From assembly GCA_025935925.1 (NCBI GenBank), contig JAICUI010000003.1:77018-111797 (forward strand): a stretch of 34,780 nt of DNA, written 5' to 3'. Source of the stretch: Chloroflexota bacterium (GTDB lineage Bacteria; Chloroflexota; Limnocylindria; Limnocylindrales; CSP1-4). Shown here one piece after another: positions 15,938-24,916 of the stretch (the stretch's first letter is position 1; each line of letters begins with the position of its first letter). The translations under genes were made by a program, and so were the position numbers. Below the pieces are notes generated by a model. It was not told the DNA's origin. It saw nothing but the letters and a program-made list of their open reading frames with translations, and ran no database searches.

Positions 15938-16228
15938 CTACCCGTCGGCGACGACCGTGATGCCGCGCTGCTGTGCGAGCGCCCGAACGTACGCCGCGGC
16001 GTGCACCGCGGGGTCGCTCTCGCGATCGGGACCCTCGTCCCCGTCGTCCGCCCGGCCCGACCCGCCCGCGAGCCGGATCGACCCGCCGTCCGCGGCCAGG
16101 CGATCGAGGATCCGGTCGAGCTCGTCGGGATCGACGGTCACGTACCGGGATCCCACGTCGACCGCGATCGACCCATCGGCATCGACCCACACCGCGAGGT
16201 CGTCGGTGCCCGCGTCCCGAATGCCCAT
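15938..16228 (-). CDS. Small hypothetical protein downstream of TldE
   Basis: A 96-aa protein that I do not recognise. It starts with short predicted beta strands (LAVWVDADGSIAVDVGSRYV), then VDPDELDRILDRLAADGG, a Gly/Asp-rich linker, and a C-terminal helix (AAAYVRALAQQRGITVVADG). It is acidic, without signal or membrane segment. The ATG at 16228 is 4 bp after the TldE stop, so it is probably the last gene of the tldD-tldE unit. Its TAG stop (15940-15938) sits at the edge of the GC-rich repeat, which may have replaced an older C-terminus. Confidence 0.6.
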   Translation of the reverse strand: MGIRDAGTDDLAVWVDADGSIAVDVGSRYVTVDPDELDRILDRLAADGGSIRLAGGSGRADDGDEGPDRESDPAVHAAAYVRALAQQRGITVVADG

Positions 16229-16232
16229 GCCG

Positions 16233-17618
16233 TCAGCCCGCGGCCGTCGCCCCGGTGAACGAGAACGACGAGAGCCGCAGCGACGGCACCACGCTCGCGC
16301 CGAGGAACCCGCGGACGCACCGGCGGTCGGCGCCGACGGCCTGCACGTTCGCCAGCGCATCCAGGTAGGACATCGTGAACCGCAGGTTGCGCACCGGCCG
16401 CACGATCTCGCCGCCCTCGACGAGGAACGTCCCGTCGCGTGTCATGCCGGTGATGATCGCCCGCTTCTGGTGCACCGGGTTCGTGTAGTGGAAGCGCGTG
16501 ACGAGCAGCCCGCGGTCGAGGCCCGCGACGAGGTCGTCGAACGACGTGTCGCCGGCGGCCATCGACATGTTGATCGGGAACGGCCCGAACGTGTTCGGTG
16601 CCGGGAGGCCGTGGCCGGTCGAGCGGCGGCCGGCGCGCGCGGCCGTCTGCGAGTCGTACGCGAGGTCCGCGCACGCGCCACGGTCGAGGAGCCGGAGCCG
16701 CTGCTTCGGGACGCCCTCCGCGTCGAAGGCCGCCGGGAGGCCGCTCTCGCGTCCGTCGTCGACGAGGGTGATGAGCGGCGACGCGACCTGCCTGCCGGCC
16801 TCCCAGAACGAGCGGTCCTCCTGGACCGCGAGCGCCGAGAACCCGAGGTACCCGAGCATGTCGACGAGGTCCACGACCGCGTACGAGTGGAGCACGACCG
16901 GGTAGTCGCCGGGCTCGATGTCGGTGGGGTTCGCGGACGCCCGGGCGCGCTCGGCGGCCTCGCGACCGATGGCGTCGGCATCGATCGCGGAGGCGTCGAC
17001 GGCCACCTGCTCCGCGTAGCCGGTGCCGTTGTCGGGGCCCATCGTCACGGTCAGCAGCTGCGCGGACGTGCGGCGCTCGGCCGCGCGGATGCCCTTCGAG
17101 CTCGCGACGGCCACCGATTCGGCATCGGTCGAATACGAGCCGAACGCGGTCACGCCGGCGGCGTCGGCGGCAGCGATGACGGCGCGGGCGCCCTCGGCGC
17201 GCAGCTCCGGGCTGGCGTCCGCCGTCGCGTCCGACCAGGCGCCCGGAACCGGCGAGGCGGCGTCGGCGTCCGGCAGCCCGGCCCAGTCCTCGAGCTCCTC
17301 GACGTTGGCCGCGATCGTCGCCGCCCGGTCGACCAGCGCCCGGATCCCGTCGGCGTCCGCGCGGCCCGAGCTCGCGACCGCGACGCGCCTGCCCACGACG
17401 AAGCGCAGGTTCACGAACACCTCGGTCGAGGCGACGTTCTGGTGGATCTGGCTGTTGGCGAAGCGCGTCAGCGCCGACGTGCCCGCGACGACCAACGCCT
17501 CGGCTTCCCCGGCGCCCGCGGCCTGCGCCTTCTCGATCACGTCCTCGGCGAGCCGGAGCGCCGATTCGGGATCGCCGCCCATGCCCCGCTCACCGGTGGC
17601 GTCGTGCAGCGCGCTCAC
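16233..17618 (-). CDS. TldE/PmbA-family protein (non-catalytic protease subunit)
   Basis: A 461-aa homologue of TldE/PmbA, the partner of TldD in the metalloprotease that trims antibiotic peptides and other small proteins. Typical parts are ALTRFANSQIHQNVASTEVF near the N-terminus, IEPGDYPVVLHSYAVVDLVD in the middle and GLLVTRFHYTNPVHQKRAII toward the end. There is no HExxxH motif, as expected for this subunit. The GTG at 17618 overlaps the tldD stop as GTGA, and GGAG lies 7 nt upstream; an ATG at 17582 is a weaker alternative. Coupling suggests equal production of both subunits. No substrate peptide gene is evident nearby. Confidence 0.87.
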   Translation of the reverse strand: MSALHDATGERGMGGDPESALRLAEDVIEKAQAAGAGEAEALVVAGTSALTRFANSQIHQNVASTEVFVNLRFVVGRRVAVASSGRADADGIRALVDRAATIAANVEELEDWAGLPDADAASPVPGAWSDATADASPELRAEGARAVIAAADAAGVTAFGSYSTDAESVAVASSKGIRAAERRTSAQLLTVTMGPDNGTGYAEQVAVDASAIDADAIGREAAERARASANPTDIEPGDYPVVLHSYAVVDLVDMLGYLGFSALAVQEDRSFWEAGRQVASPLITLVDDGRESGLPAAFDAEGVPKQRLRLLDRGACADLAYDSQTAARAGRRSTGHGLPAPNTFGPFPINMSMAAGDTSFDDLVAGLDRGLLVTRFHYTNPVHQKRAIITGMTRDGTFLVEGGEIVRPVRNLRFTMSYLDALANVQAVGADRRCVRGFLGASVVPSLRLSSFSFTGATAAG

Positions 17619-19057
17619 GCCACGACTCCGACGCGGACGTTGCGGAACCGCGCGCCCGAGACGCCGTGGCCGACGTGGCCCGCCTGGCCCGGCTCGCCCT
17701 TGCCGCAGTTGGGCGTGCTCCACATCTGCCACGAGCTGGCGTCGCCGATGGCGTCCATCGACCGCCACAGCTCGTAGGTGATGCCGGTGTACGTGCCGTT
17801 CCGGAACAGCTTGCCCGGCTTGCCGCCCTTGATCTCGCGGCACATCTCGGTCGAGAACTGGAAGTTGAGGCGACGGTCGTCGATCGACCAGCTGCGGTTC
17901 GTCTCGAACAGGAGGCCGTCGTCGGTGTCCGCGACGATCTGGTCGAACGTCATGCCGGGCTTCGGAAGCAGGTTCACGTTCGTCATCCGGATCAGCGGGA
18001 TCCGGTTCCAGCCGTCGGCTCGCATCGCGCCACCGCTCGTGCGCCCGATGCGCGGGGCCGTCTCGCGCGAGCTGAGGTACCCCACGAACATGCCTTCCTT
18101 GATGAGCGGCACCTGTTGCGCCGCGACGCCCTCGTCGTCCCAGCCGAAGGTCCCGAGCCCGCCCGGCACGGTCGCGTCGGCCACGATGTCGCAGAGGTCC
18201 GAGCCGTATCGGAAGCTGCCGAGCATGTCCGGCGTCAGGAAGCTCGTGCCCGCGTAGCTCGCCTCGGAGCCGAGCGCGCGGTCGAGCTCCGTCGGGTGCC
18301 CGCAGCTCTCGTGGACCTGCATGTACAGCTGGCTCGGGTGGAGGATGATCGTGCGCGTGCCCGCGGGCAGCGGCGGCGCGCTCAACAGCTCGACGGCCTC
18401 GCTCGCCGTGCGCTCGGCGTTGCCCAGCAGGTCGAGGCCCCGGACGAACTCGTAGCCGGCCGACGCCCAGGAGCCGCCGTTGTCGGGATAGCTCCGGCGC
18501 TGGTGCTCGTCGCCGTCGACCGCGTTCGCCTCGAGACCGGCCCCGAGATGGGTGATGACCTGCTCGGTGTACGAGCCGTCGGTCGCCGCGAACGTCTTCC
18601 ACTCGCGCTGGGCCGCGTACAGCGACTCGGTCCAGGCAATCCCCGCCACGGCGTTCATCGCCCGGTCCGCCGCGAGCAGGTCTCCGATCTTCTGGTCCAT
18701 CGGGACGGCGAACGGGTCCTCGGCGACCTCGGTCTCGAACCGGCCGTACGCGGCCGGCCGGTCGGCGAGCACGACGGGCTCGCGGATGGCGGTCGCCGAT
18801 GCCTTGGCGATCCGGACCGCCTCTGCCGCGATGCGATCCGCCTCGGCGGTGGAGAGGCGATGCGACGCCGCGAAGCCCCACGCACCGTCGACGACGACGC
18901 GGACCCCGAAGCCCTCGCTCTCGCCGCCAGCCACCCCTTCGACGCGGCCGCTCTTGACGTTGATCGACTCCTCGAGCCGCCGGACGACGCGCACGTCGGC
19001 GTACGTCGCGCCCAGCGCAGTGGCCGTGTCGAGGGCACGGCTCGTCAGATCGCGCAC
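17615..19057 (-). CDS. tldD: TldD-family metalloprotease subunit
   Basis: A 480-aa zinc metalloprotease subunit. The active-site motif HESCGH (HExxxH, His249-His254) is present in LYMQVHESCGHPTELDRAL. Other family marks are SINVKSGRVEGVAGGESEGF near the N-terminus and the C-terminal GQAGHVGHGVSGARFRNVRV. With TldE it forms a barrel-shaped heterodimer that degrades unfolded peptides or processes modified peptides. The GTG at 19057 is supported by a TACCCT -10 box 6 nt upstream, which implies a leaderless mRNA; no Shine-Dalgarno is at a usable distance. It heads the tldD-tldE-hypothetical unit. Confidence 0.9.
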   Translation of the reverse strand: MRDLTSRALDTATALGATYADVRVVRRLEESINVKSGRVEGVAGGESEGFGVRVVVDGAWGFAASHRLSTAEADRIAAEAVRIAKASATAIREPVVLADRPAAYGRFETEVAEDPFAVPMDQKIGDLLAADRAMNAVAGIAWTESLYAAQREWKTFAATDGSYTEQVITHLGAGLEANAVDGDEHQRRSYPDNGGSWASAGYEFVRGLDLLGNAERTASEAVELLSAPPLPAGTRTIILHPSQLYMQVHESCGHPTELDRALGSEASYAGTSFLTPDMLGSFRYGSDLCDIVADATVPGGLGTFGWDDEGVAAQQVPLIKEGMFVGYLSSRETAPRIGRTSGGAMRADGWNRIPLIRMTNVNLLPKPGMTFDQIVADTDDGLLFETNRSWSIDDRRLNFQFSTEMCREIKGGKPGKLFRNGTYTGITYELWRSMDAIGDASSWQMWSTPNCGKGEPGQAGHVGHGVSGARFRNVRVGVVA

Positions 19058-19063
19058 CGGGCG

Positions 19064-19069
19064 AGGGTA
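19064..19069 (-). promoter_or_regulatory. -10 box for tldD (leaderless)
   Basis: On the minus strand TACCCT ends 6 nt before the GTG at 19057, with no ribosome site between. No -35 match was found. Confidence 0.45.
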
Positions 19070-19146
19070 GCGTCCCTCGGGGGTCGACGCGTTAGGTCGA
19101 CCGCCGTATCCATCGCAGCGACGCGACCAGCATCCGGCCGCGAAGT

Positions 19147-20760
19147 TCAGCCGAGCCGCGCGGCGCCGATCGCCTCGGCCGAGAGGACCAGCCCGAACGC
19201 GAGGACGACGAGCGACGCCGCGAGCGGGACGAGGCGGCGGCCCGCGGCGAACGGGAGGGTGCGCGGCGCACGGTCGAGCAGCGACCGCGCCTGGACGACC
19301 ACGAGGCCCAGACCGGCCATGACGCCCGCCATGCCGGCGCCGAATGCCGCGACGAGGACGACCCCCCACGCGGGCCGCCCGGCGGCGATCGTGCCCAGCA
19401 GGATCAGCAGCGCGTTGGCCGAGGGGATGAGGCCGCCCGCCAGACCGAGGACGGCGAGCGACCGCCAGCGCATCGGGCCGGCCGGGGGGACGTGCCGGTG
19501 CCGGATGACGCCGTGCCGATGCACTTCCGGCGCGTCCTCGTGATGGTGGTGGTCGGCGCCGTCGGGGTGCACGTGCTCGCGCTCGTGCTCATGGCCCGGA
19601 TCGGCTCCCGTGACGTCGTGGACCGCCGCCCGTCGTCGGGCGGCTCCCTTGAGCATCCACGAGCCGACGACGACGATCGAACCCGCGGCGACGACGGGGG
19701 CGGTTCGCACGACGAGATCGGCCGGCAGCGCGGACTCGGCGGCGACCACCACGGCGGCCAGCACGAGGATCCCGAGCGTATGCGTGATGCTCACGGTGAG
19801 CCCGAGGCCCACGGCGTGCGTGCGCGTCCCCCGGGTCCCGACGAGATAGGCCGCCATGAGCGTCTTCCCGTGCCCCGGGGTCAGCGCATGGCCCGCGCCG
19901 AGCGCCGCCGCCACGACGAGCGAGACGATTGCGAGCAGCGGATCGACCGGCGCGCGGCGCAGGACGTCCGGCAGCAGATCCGCGCCGCCGGGTACCGCGG
20001 CAACGGCGACCGCGGCACTCGGGTCGCCCGCCGATGCCGGGTCCGAGCCGGTCACGGTCTCCCCGGTGGCGGGTCGTGGACCCGTCGCCATCACCGTGAC
20101 CGGCTCGACCTGGTCGGCGTCCGGGACGGGAAGGTCCGGGAGGATCGGACCCCCCGTCCGGACGTCGAACGCGACCGCCCGGACATCGGGCGCGGATGCG
20201 AGAGAGACGGGATAGGCGGTGAGTCGGGCGCTCTCGCTCGCCGACGGGACGCCGGCGGTGGTGACCGTCATGCCGCTGCCGACCGCGGTGATCTCGCGCC
20301 AGCCGATCCGCGCCGGCTCGAAGTCGTCCCGGAACGAGACGTGCGCGCCGCCCGGCACGGCGCCTTGGCTGTCGAGCTCGCACACGAGGCGCATCGTCTT
20401 CAGCCCGCCGTTTCCGGCCGGGAACCGGACGCCGGCCGCGACGAGGACGACCGTGCGCGGCGTCCCGTCGACCAGCAGCCGCAGGCCGGGTGCGACCTTC
20501 CCGCACTGGGCGGCGGCGACGCCTGCCGTCTCGGTTGCGGTGAGCACGCCGTCGCCGTCGGCATCGAGGCCCTCGGCGATCGCGAACGTGGGGATCTCCG
20601 CCTCGTCGATGACGACATCGACGTGGATTCGATCGGGATCGACGCGCACCCCGGCGTAGTGGTTGATCGTGAAGTTGCCCAGCGGATGCGCGAGCACGGC
20701 GCCCGCCGAGACGAGCACCAGCAGCAGCGCGGCGACCATCGACCCCAGCGCGCGCCTCAC
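19147..20760 (-). CDS. NicO/RcnA-type nickel/cobalt transporter with external EF-hand domain
   Basis: A 537-aa membrane protein. An N-terminal hydrophobic segment is followed by HPLGNFTINHYAGVRV, a motif I know from large NicO-type transporters. A perfect EF-hand loop DADGDGVLTATE (66-77) lies in the roughly 250-residue external domain. The C-terminal half has six membrane helices with GAGHALTPGHGKTLMAAYLV, the NicO metal-path motif. A His-rich loop between helices (GHEHEREHVHPDG, then HHHHED and HRHG) probably binds metal. Direction of transport (uptake or efflux) cannot be read from the sequence. The GTG at 20760 overlaps the TPR gene's stop as GTGA; Met9 is an alternative start. Confidence 0.82.
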   Translation of the reverse strand: MRRALGSMVAALLLVLVSAGAVLAHPLGNFTINHYAGVRVDPDRIHVDVVIDEAEIPTFAIAEGLDADGDGVLTATETAGVAAAQCGKVAPGLRLLVDGTPRTVVLVAAGVRFPAGNGGLKTMRLVCELDSQGAVPGGAHVSFRDDFEPARIGWREITAVGSGMTVTTAGVPSASESARLTAYPVSLASAPDVRAVAFDVRTGGPILPDLPVPDADQVEPVTVMATGPRPATGETVTGSDPASAGDPSAAVAVAAVPGGADLLPDVLRRAPVDPLLAIVSLVVAAALGAGHALTPGHGKTLMAAYLVGTRGTRTHAVGLGLTVSITHTLGILVLAAVVVAAESALPADLVVRTAPVVAAGSIVVVGSWMLKGAARRRAAVHDVTGADPGHEHEREHVHPDGADHHHHEDAPEVHRHGVIRHRHVPPAGPMRWRSLAVLGLAGGLIPSANALLILLGTIAAGRPAWGVVLVAAFGAGMAGVMAGLGLVVVQARSLLDRAPRTLPFAAGRRLVPLAASLVVLAFGLVLSAEAIGAARLG

Positions 20761-22175
20761 GGCAGCGCCGCCAGCGTCGCGGCCGCGCGATCCCGCGAGA
20801 CCGGATCGAGCGCCGCGCCGAGCGCGAGCGCCTGCGACAGGTGGCTTCTCGCGGGCTCGGTCTTGCCGTCGGCTGCCTCGATGACGCCCGCGTGGTACCA
20901 GAGGCGCGCGTCCGCGGTGCCCGCGGCGAGGGCGCGCGTGGCGGGCCCTAGCGCGTCGGGGGCCCGACCGGCATTGAGGAGCGCCCACGCGTCCGCGTCG
21001 TAGCCGTAGACGTCCGGCCGAATCGCGAGCTCGTCGCCCGCGAGCTTCACCGCGACGTCGGGTTGCAGGCCGTGGTCCGAGAGGTACAGCGACCGGACCC
21101 GGTCGTAGACCGTGCCGGCCGGCCCGGCGAGACGCGCGATCGCGTCGATGGTCGCCCGATCCTGCGCGGCGCGCGCGGCGTCGCCGGACCGGCCGCGACG
21201 CTCGAGGAGATCGGACCGGCGGGCGAGCCAGTCGGGCTGGGGGATCGCCGCGATCGCGGCATCGAGCTCCTGGAGCGCCGTGTCGACGTGCCCGTCGAAG
21301 GCGTCGAGGCGTGCGAGCACCACGAGGCTCGCCGGATGGTCGGGGCGGGCGTCGAGGCCCGCCTGCGCCTCGGCGCGGGCGCCGGCGGGGTCCCCGGTCG
21401 AGATCAGCAGATCCGCGAGCGTCGCGTGATCGAACGCCAGCGCGTCGCCCTCGAGCGCCTCGTCGACCGCCGCCGCGACGGCGGCGCGACCCTCGGCCAC
21501 CGCGTGCGGCACGTCGCCGGTCACGAACGCGAGTCGGGCGAGGCGGATCCGCGACGCCGAGCCGTCCGCTACGGCCGACAGCCGGATGTACGCCTCGCGG
21601 GCGCCGGCCAGGTCGCCGAGCTCGAGGCGCGCGTCGCCGAGGGCGCCCAGCGCCGAAGCGTCGTCGGGAGCCATCGCGAGCACCCGGGTTGCCTCGTCGC
21701 CGGCCTCGGCGAAGCGATGGAGCGAGACGAAGATCGTCGACCGCATCGCCCGCGCGGGTGCGTAGTCGGGCTGCGCCGCCAGCGCCCTCCCGACCGCCGC
21801 CTCGGCGGCGACGTACGAGGCGACGTCGCCGGTCATGCGCGCAAGGGCGACGTCGGACTCCGCGAGCTTCACCGCGGCGACGATGTCGTGCGCGTCGCCC
21901 TGAACCCTCGCGGCCCAGAAATCGACGTCGGACCGGACGCGCTCGAGCTCGGCGGCCGCGTCGTATCCCGTCGCTGACACCGCGTCGGCCGCCGGCCCAC
22001 CGGCGGTCTCCGCGGGCGGCGCGGCGAGGAGCGGATCGTCGAGGTAGGCGTCCGGACGGCCGGCGCCGATGACGCCCGGGAGCCGTGCGCCGAGGATCAC
22101 CGCGGCGATCGCCGCGCCCGCGAGCAGCGGCGCGGTCCGGGTTCGGCGTCGGGACGGGCTCCGGGATGCAGTCAT
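20757..22175 (-). CDS. Membrane-anchored TPR protein
   Basis: A 472-aa protein. A basic N-terminus and one hydrophobic helix (APLLAGAAIAAVILGARLPG) anchor it or act as a signal. The rest is TPR-like helical repeats, for example AVGRALAAQPDYAPARAM, EATRVLAMAPDDASALGALG and ARAEAQAGLDARPDHPASLV. TPR proteins scaffold other proteins; the partner is unknown. It lies between the DUF4331 gene and the NicO-type transporter and is translationally coupled to the latter, so it may assemble the two exported products. The ATG at 22175 has GGAG 8 nt upstream; a TTG two codons earlier is less likely. Confidence 0.78.
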   Translation of the reverse strand: MTASRSPSRRRTRTAPLLAGAAIAAVILGARLPGVIGAGRPDAYLDDPLLAAPPAETAGGPAADAVSATGYDAAAELERVRSDVDFWAARVQGDAHDIVAAVKLAESDVALARMTGDVASYVAAEAAVGRALAAQPDYAPARAMRSTIFVSLHRFAEAGDEATRVLAMAPDDASALGALGDARLELGDLAGAREAYIRLSAVADGSASRIRLARLAFVTGDVPHAVAEGRAAVAAAVDEALEGDALAFDHATLADLLISTGDPAGARAEAQAGLDARPDHPASLVVLARLDAFDGHVDTALQELDAAIAAIPQPDWLARRSDLLERRGRSGDAARAAQDRATIDAIARLAGPAGTVYDRVRSLYLSDHGLQPDVAVKLAGDELAIRPDVYGYDADAWALLNAGRAPDALGPATRALAAGTADARLWYHAGVIEAADGKTEPARSHLSQALALGAALDPVSRDRAAATLAALP

Positions 22176-22280
22176 CGTCAAGGCTCCATGCGCAGGGGGC
22201 GGCCGGTGGGATCAGTGGTCATGGGACGGGGTGGGAGCGCCGCCAGTCCACGAACGGCGACCAGCGGCGCTCCGGCCGGG

Positions 22281-23486
22281 TCAGTGCGGCCCGGCCAGGT
22301 ACGGGAAGCTGCCCAGGAACGCCTTGTCGTTCCCGTTCACGCCGTCGCCGGTCGTGATCACGAAGTTCGTGAGCAGCGCGAACTCGGCGTCGATCACGTC
22401 GTCACCGAGCCGGCGGCCGTTGAGCGACAGCGTCCCGAGCGACGAGCCGCTCGCGAAGCCGGCCTTCGAGCCCAGCGTGAGCGTGAGCTCGTCGGGGAGC
22501 AGGACGTTGCCGATCGCCGACACCTGCCCCGCGGTGTACGGCGTGGCGCCGTTGGCCGTCAGGACGTTGCCGATCGCGTTGAGGACCGTGGTGACGTTGT
22601 CCTTCGTCGTCGAGCGGTCGAGACGCGGGCGCTGGGCGTTGAACGCGTCCTTCTCGAGGCCGTTGTAGTCCGACGACGCCGGCACGATCAGCCCGTTGAA
22701 CACGGTGTTGATCGCCGGCCGGCCCATCCGGTCGACCTGCTTCCAGCCGCCGTTCGACGGGACGGACGTGGTCGCAAAGACGCCGATGGCGTTGCCGGTG
22801 CCGCCGAGCCGCTCGTTCGGCACGTGGATCGCGATGGACAGCACGTTCGTGCCCTTGAACGTGTCGGCGCCCGTGAAGCCGCCGAGCAGCGTGCCGAGGT
22901 TCGTCGTCCCCTTGAGCAGCTCGCCCTTGAACGCGATGAAGCCCGGCAGGTCGAAGAAGAACGGGTCGTCGCGGGTGCCGGCGAAGACACCGCCGCCGCC
23001 ATTGACGGCAGCGCTGCGGACGGCGTGCTTGTACGGCGTCGTGCGGCCGACCGCGACCACCTTGCCGGTCCACGTGTTCGAGATCGCCTTCGTGCCGGCC
23101 GCACGTCGGACGACATAGCCCTGCGTGACGGTGCCATCGCCGTTGCGCGTCGCGGCGGAGAACCGCACGCGGTACGCGAGGTCGGCCGCGCCGTCCTCGT
23201 CGCGGTCGATCTTGAGCTCGTACAGCGCATTCGAGCGGAACGCCGCGGCCCTGCTGTCCGCCGGCGTCATGAGGCCGTCGACGTTCAGGACCAGCGTCGT
23301 CATCGACGGCCCGGACCGGAAGGCGTAGACGTCCGTGATGTCGACGCGGTGGTCGGCCTTCGCCGCGGGCGCGTCGAGATGGTCGGCGGCGTTCGCGAGC
23401 AGCGGCGTGGCCGCCACCACGAGCGCCAGGGCTGCGACGACGGCGGCGCCGGTCCTCGTGGCCAGGGGGTTGATGGATGGACGCAT
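22281..23486 (-). CDS. Secreted DUF4331-family protein
   Basis: A 401-aa exported protein. The signal peptide AAVVAALALVVAATPLLANA is followed by the family start ADHLDAPAAKADHRVDITDVYAF. Later marks are NTWTGKVVAVGRTTPYKHAV, DPFFFDLPGF and IAIHVPNERLGG. DUF4331 proteins are secreted and of unknown function. It is the first gene of a three-gene unit with the TPR and NicO-type genes, and is divergent from tmk-sigma-anti-sigma. The ATG at 23486 has GGGAGG at 23503-23498, 11 nt upstream. A role in external metal or calcium handling is possible given the transporter and EF-hand, but is speculation. Confidence 0.85.
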   Translation of the reverse strand: MRPSINPLATRTGAAVVAALALVVAATPLLANAADHLDAPAAKADHRVDITDVYAFRSGPSMTTLVLNVDGLMTPADSRAAAFRSNALYELKIDRDEDGAADLAYRVRFSAATRNGDGTVTQGYVVRRAAGTKAISNTWTGKVVAVGRTTPYKHAVRSAAVNGGGGVFAGTRDDPFFFDLPGFIAFKGELLKGTTNLGTLLGGFTGADTFKGTNVLSIAIHVPNERLGGTGNAIGVFATTSVPSNGGWKQVDRMGRPAINTVFNGLIVPASSDYNGLEKDAFNAQRPRLDRSTTKDNVTTVLNAIGNVLTANGATPYTAGQVSAIGNVLLPDELTLTLGSKAGFASGSSLGTLSLNGRRLGDDVIDAEFALLTNFVITTGDGVNGNDKAFLGSFPYLAGPH

Positions 23487-23572
23487 CGACTGCGCTACCT
23501 CCCGTGTCGGCCGATCGGGGCGCCGGCCGCTGAGCGGGTGTGCGCGGGCCCGGGGCGCTCGGATCAATCGCC

Positions 23573-23578
23573 TACACT
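23573..23578 (+). promoter_or_regulatory. -10 box for tmk (leaderless)
   Basis: TACACT ends 7 nt before the GTG at 23586. The intervening CGGGCCC has no ribosome site. No -35 match was found in the GC-rich upstream sequence. Confidence 0.5.
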
Positions 23579-23585
23579 CGGGCCC

Positions 23586-24305
23586 GTGCCGAGCACCGAG
23601 TCGCCCGCCGGGTCCGGCGTGTTCATCACCATCGAGGGCCCCGACGGCTCCGGGAAGTCGAGCCTGCTCGGCCGGCTGTCGGCGGCGCTGCGTGCGGCCG
23701 GCTGCGACGTCGTCGCGACCCGCGAACCGGGCTCGACGCCCTTCGGCGAGCTGATGCGGCGGATGGTCCTCGATCCCGATCCGCCGATCGACCGCACGGG
23801 CCGCGCCGACGCCCTGCTGTTCGCCGCCTCGCGCGCGCAGCACGTGGACGAGGTGATCCGCCCGGCGCTCGCACGCGGCGCCGTCGTCGTGTGCGACCGG
23901 TACGCCGATTCGTCGCTCGCGTACCAGGGCGCCGGCGAGGGCGTCCCCATGGACGAGCTGCGCCAGGTCCAGCGATTTGCGACCGGCGGCCTGTCGCCGG
24001 ACCTCACGATCCTCCTCGACCTGCCGGTCGAGGACGGCCTCCGCCGGAAGGCCGCCGAGATCACCCGCTTCGAGGCGTACCAGGACGTCTCCTACCACGA
24101 GCGGGTGCGGGCGGCGTTCCTCGCCTTCGCGGACGCGGAGCCCGACCGGTACGCGATCGTCGACGCCGCGGGGACGGAGGGGCAGGTGCTCGCCAGCGCG
24201 CTCGACGCCATCGGGAGGGTGGCGCACGCGGCCCCGTGCCTCCACCGGGCCGTCGCCCGTGGCACCAATGAACCGTCGACGCCGCCGGTGCGCATGACAG
24301 GATGA
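23586..24305 (+). CDS. tmk: Thymidylate kinase
   Basis: A 239-aa kinase that phosphorylates dTMP to dTDP. The P-loop GPDGSGKS is at residues 18-25, after an 11-residue N-terminal extension. The DRY-type motif VVVCDRYADSSLAYQGAG and the lid region LRRKAAEITRFEAY are present, as is TREPGSTPFGELMR for dTMP binding. The C-terminus is slightly extended past the usual end. Start GTG 23586 is set by the position of the P-loop strand and by the TACACT box 7 nt upstream. The stop overlaps the sigma-factor ATG (ATGA), so a housekeeping enzyme is translationally coupled to an ECF sigma factor. Confidence 0.93.
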   Translation: MPSTESPAGSGVFITIEGPDGSGKSSLLGRLSAALRAAGCDVVATREPGSTPFGELMRRMVLDPDPPIDRTGRADALLFAASRAQHVDEVIRPALARGAVVVCDRYADSSLAYQGAGEGVPMDELRQVQRFATGGLSPDLTILLDLPVEDGLRRKAAEITRFEAYQDVSYHERVRAAFLAFADAEPDRYAIVDAAGTEGQVLASALDAIGRVAHAAPCLHRAVARGTNEPSTPPVRMTG

Positions 24306-24916
24306 GCCGCGTCCACGACGACCCGGTCGCGAAGCCGGGCCGTCTCGAGGAACCCGCCGACGAGACACTCCTGGCTGGGCTGGCCGCCGGACGGCTCGAG
24401 GCGCTGGACACCCTGTACGACCGGTACCGCAGCATGGCCTTCGGAATCGCACGACGCATCACCGCGGATGACGCCCTTGCCGAGGACGTCGTCCAGGAGG
24501 CGTTTCTCGGTGCGTGGCGCGGCGCCGACCGGTACGTTCCGGGCAAGGGAACCGTCCGGACGTGGCTCCTCTCGATCGTCCACCACAGGGCGATCGACGC
24601 CGTCCGCCGCCGACGGCCGGCCGCCGAGCTCCCGAGCGAGCAGGATGGCGCCCGCACCCCCGAGCCGCTCGTCCTGCCCGACGTGTGGGGCGAGGTCGCG
24701 GGCAACCTCGACCGCGACGCGGTGCGCGCGGCCCTCGGCACGCTCTCGGACGTCCAGCGCGAGGCCCTCGAGCTCGCGTACTTCTCGGGGCTGACCCAGG
24801 TCGAGATCGCCGAGCGCACCGGCGTCCCGCTGGGGACCGTGAAGGGCCGCGTCCGGCTCGCGCTCGGTGCGCTGCGACGCGAGCTCGAGTCGTCGGGCGC
24901 CGGAGGCGCGTCATGA
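24302..24916 (+). CDS. ECF RNA polymerase sigma factor (SigK-like)
   Basis: A 204-aa group 4 sigma factor. Region 2 is seen in LDTLYDRYRSMAFGIARRI, then LAEDVVQEAFLGAWRGADRY, then RTWLLSIVHHRAIDAVRRRR. Region 4 is seen in LGTLSDVQREALELAYFSGL, then TQVEIAERTGVPLGTVKGRV. No extra C-terminal domain is present. The ATG overlaps the tmk stop. The next gene is an RskA-type anti-sigma factor starting at its own stop (ATGA), the arrangement expected for a membrane-controlled SigK/RskA pair. Target promoters are not known; the divergent DUF4331 operon is a candidate. Confidence 0.9.
   Translation: MSRVHDDPVAKPGRLEEPADETLLAGLAAGRLEALDTLYDRYRSMAFGIARRITADDALAEDVVQEAFLGAWRGADRYVPGKGTVRTWLLSIVHHRAIDAVRRRRPAAELPSEQDGARTPEPLVLPDVWGEVAGNLDRDAVRAALGTLSDVQREALELAYFSGLTQVEIAERTGVPLGTVKGRVRLALGALRRELESSGAGGAS

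Noticed and set aside
15535-15960. Arg/Ala-rich protein across the gap on the plus strand
   Set aside because: The product follows the nested repeat and has no start signal or conserved segment.
17666-19543. Frame of about 625 codons antisense to tldD
   Set aside because: Shadow of a gene whose active-site motif and start are clear.
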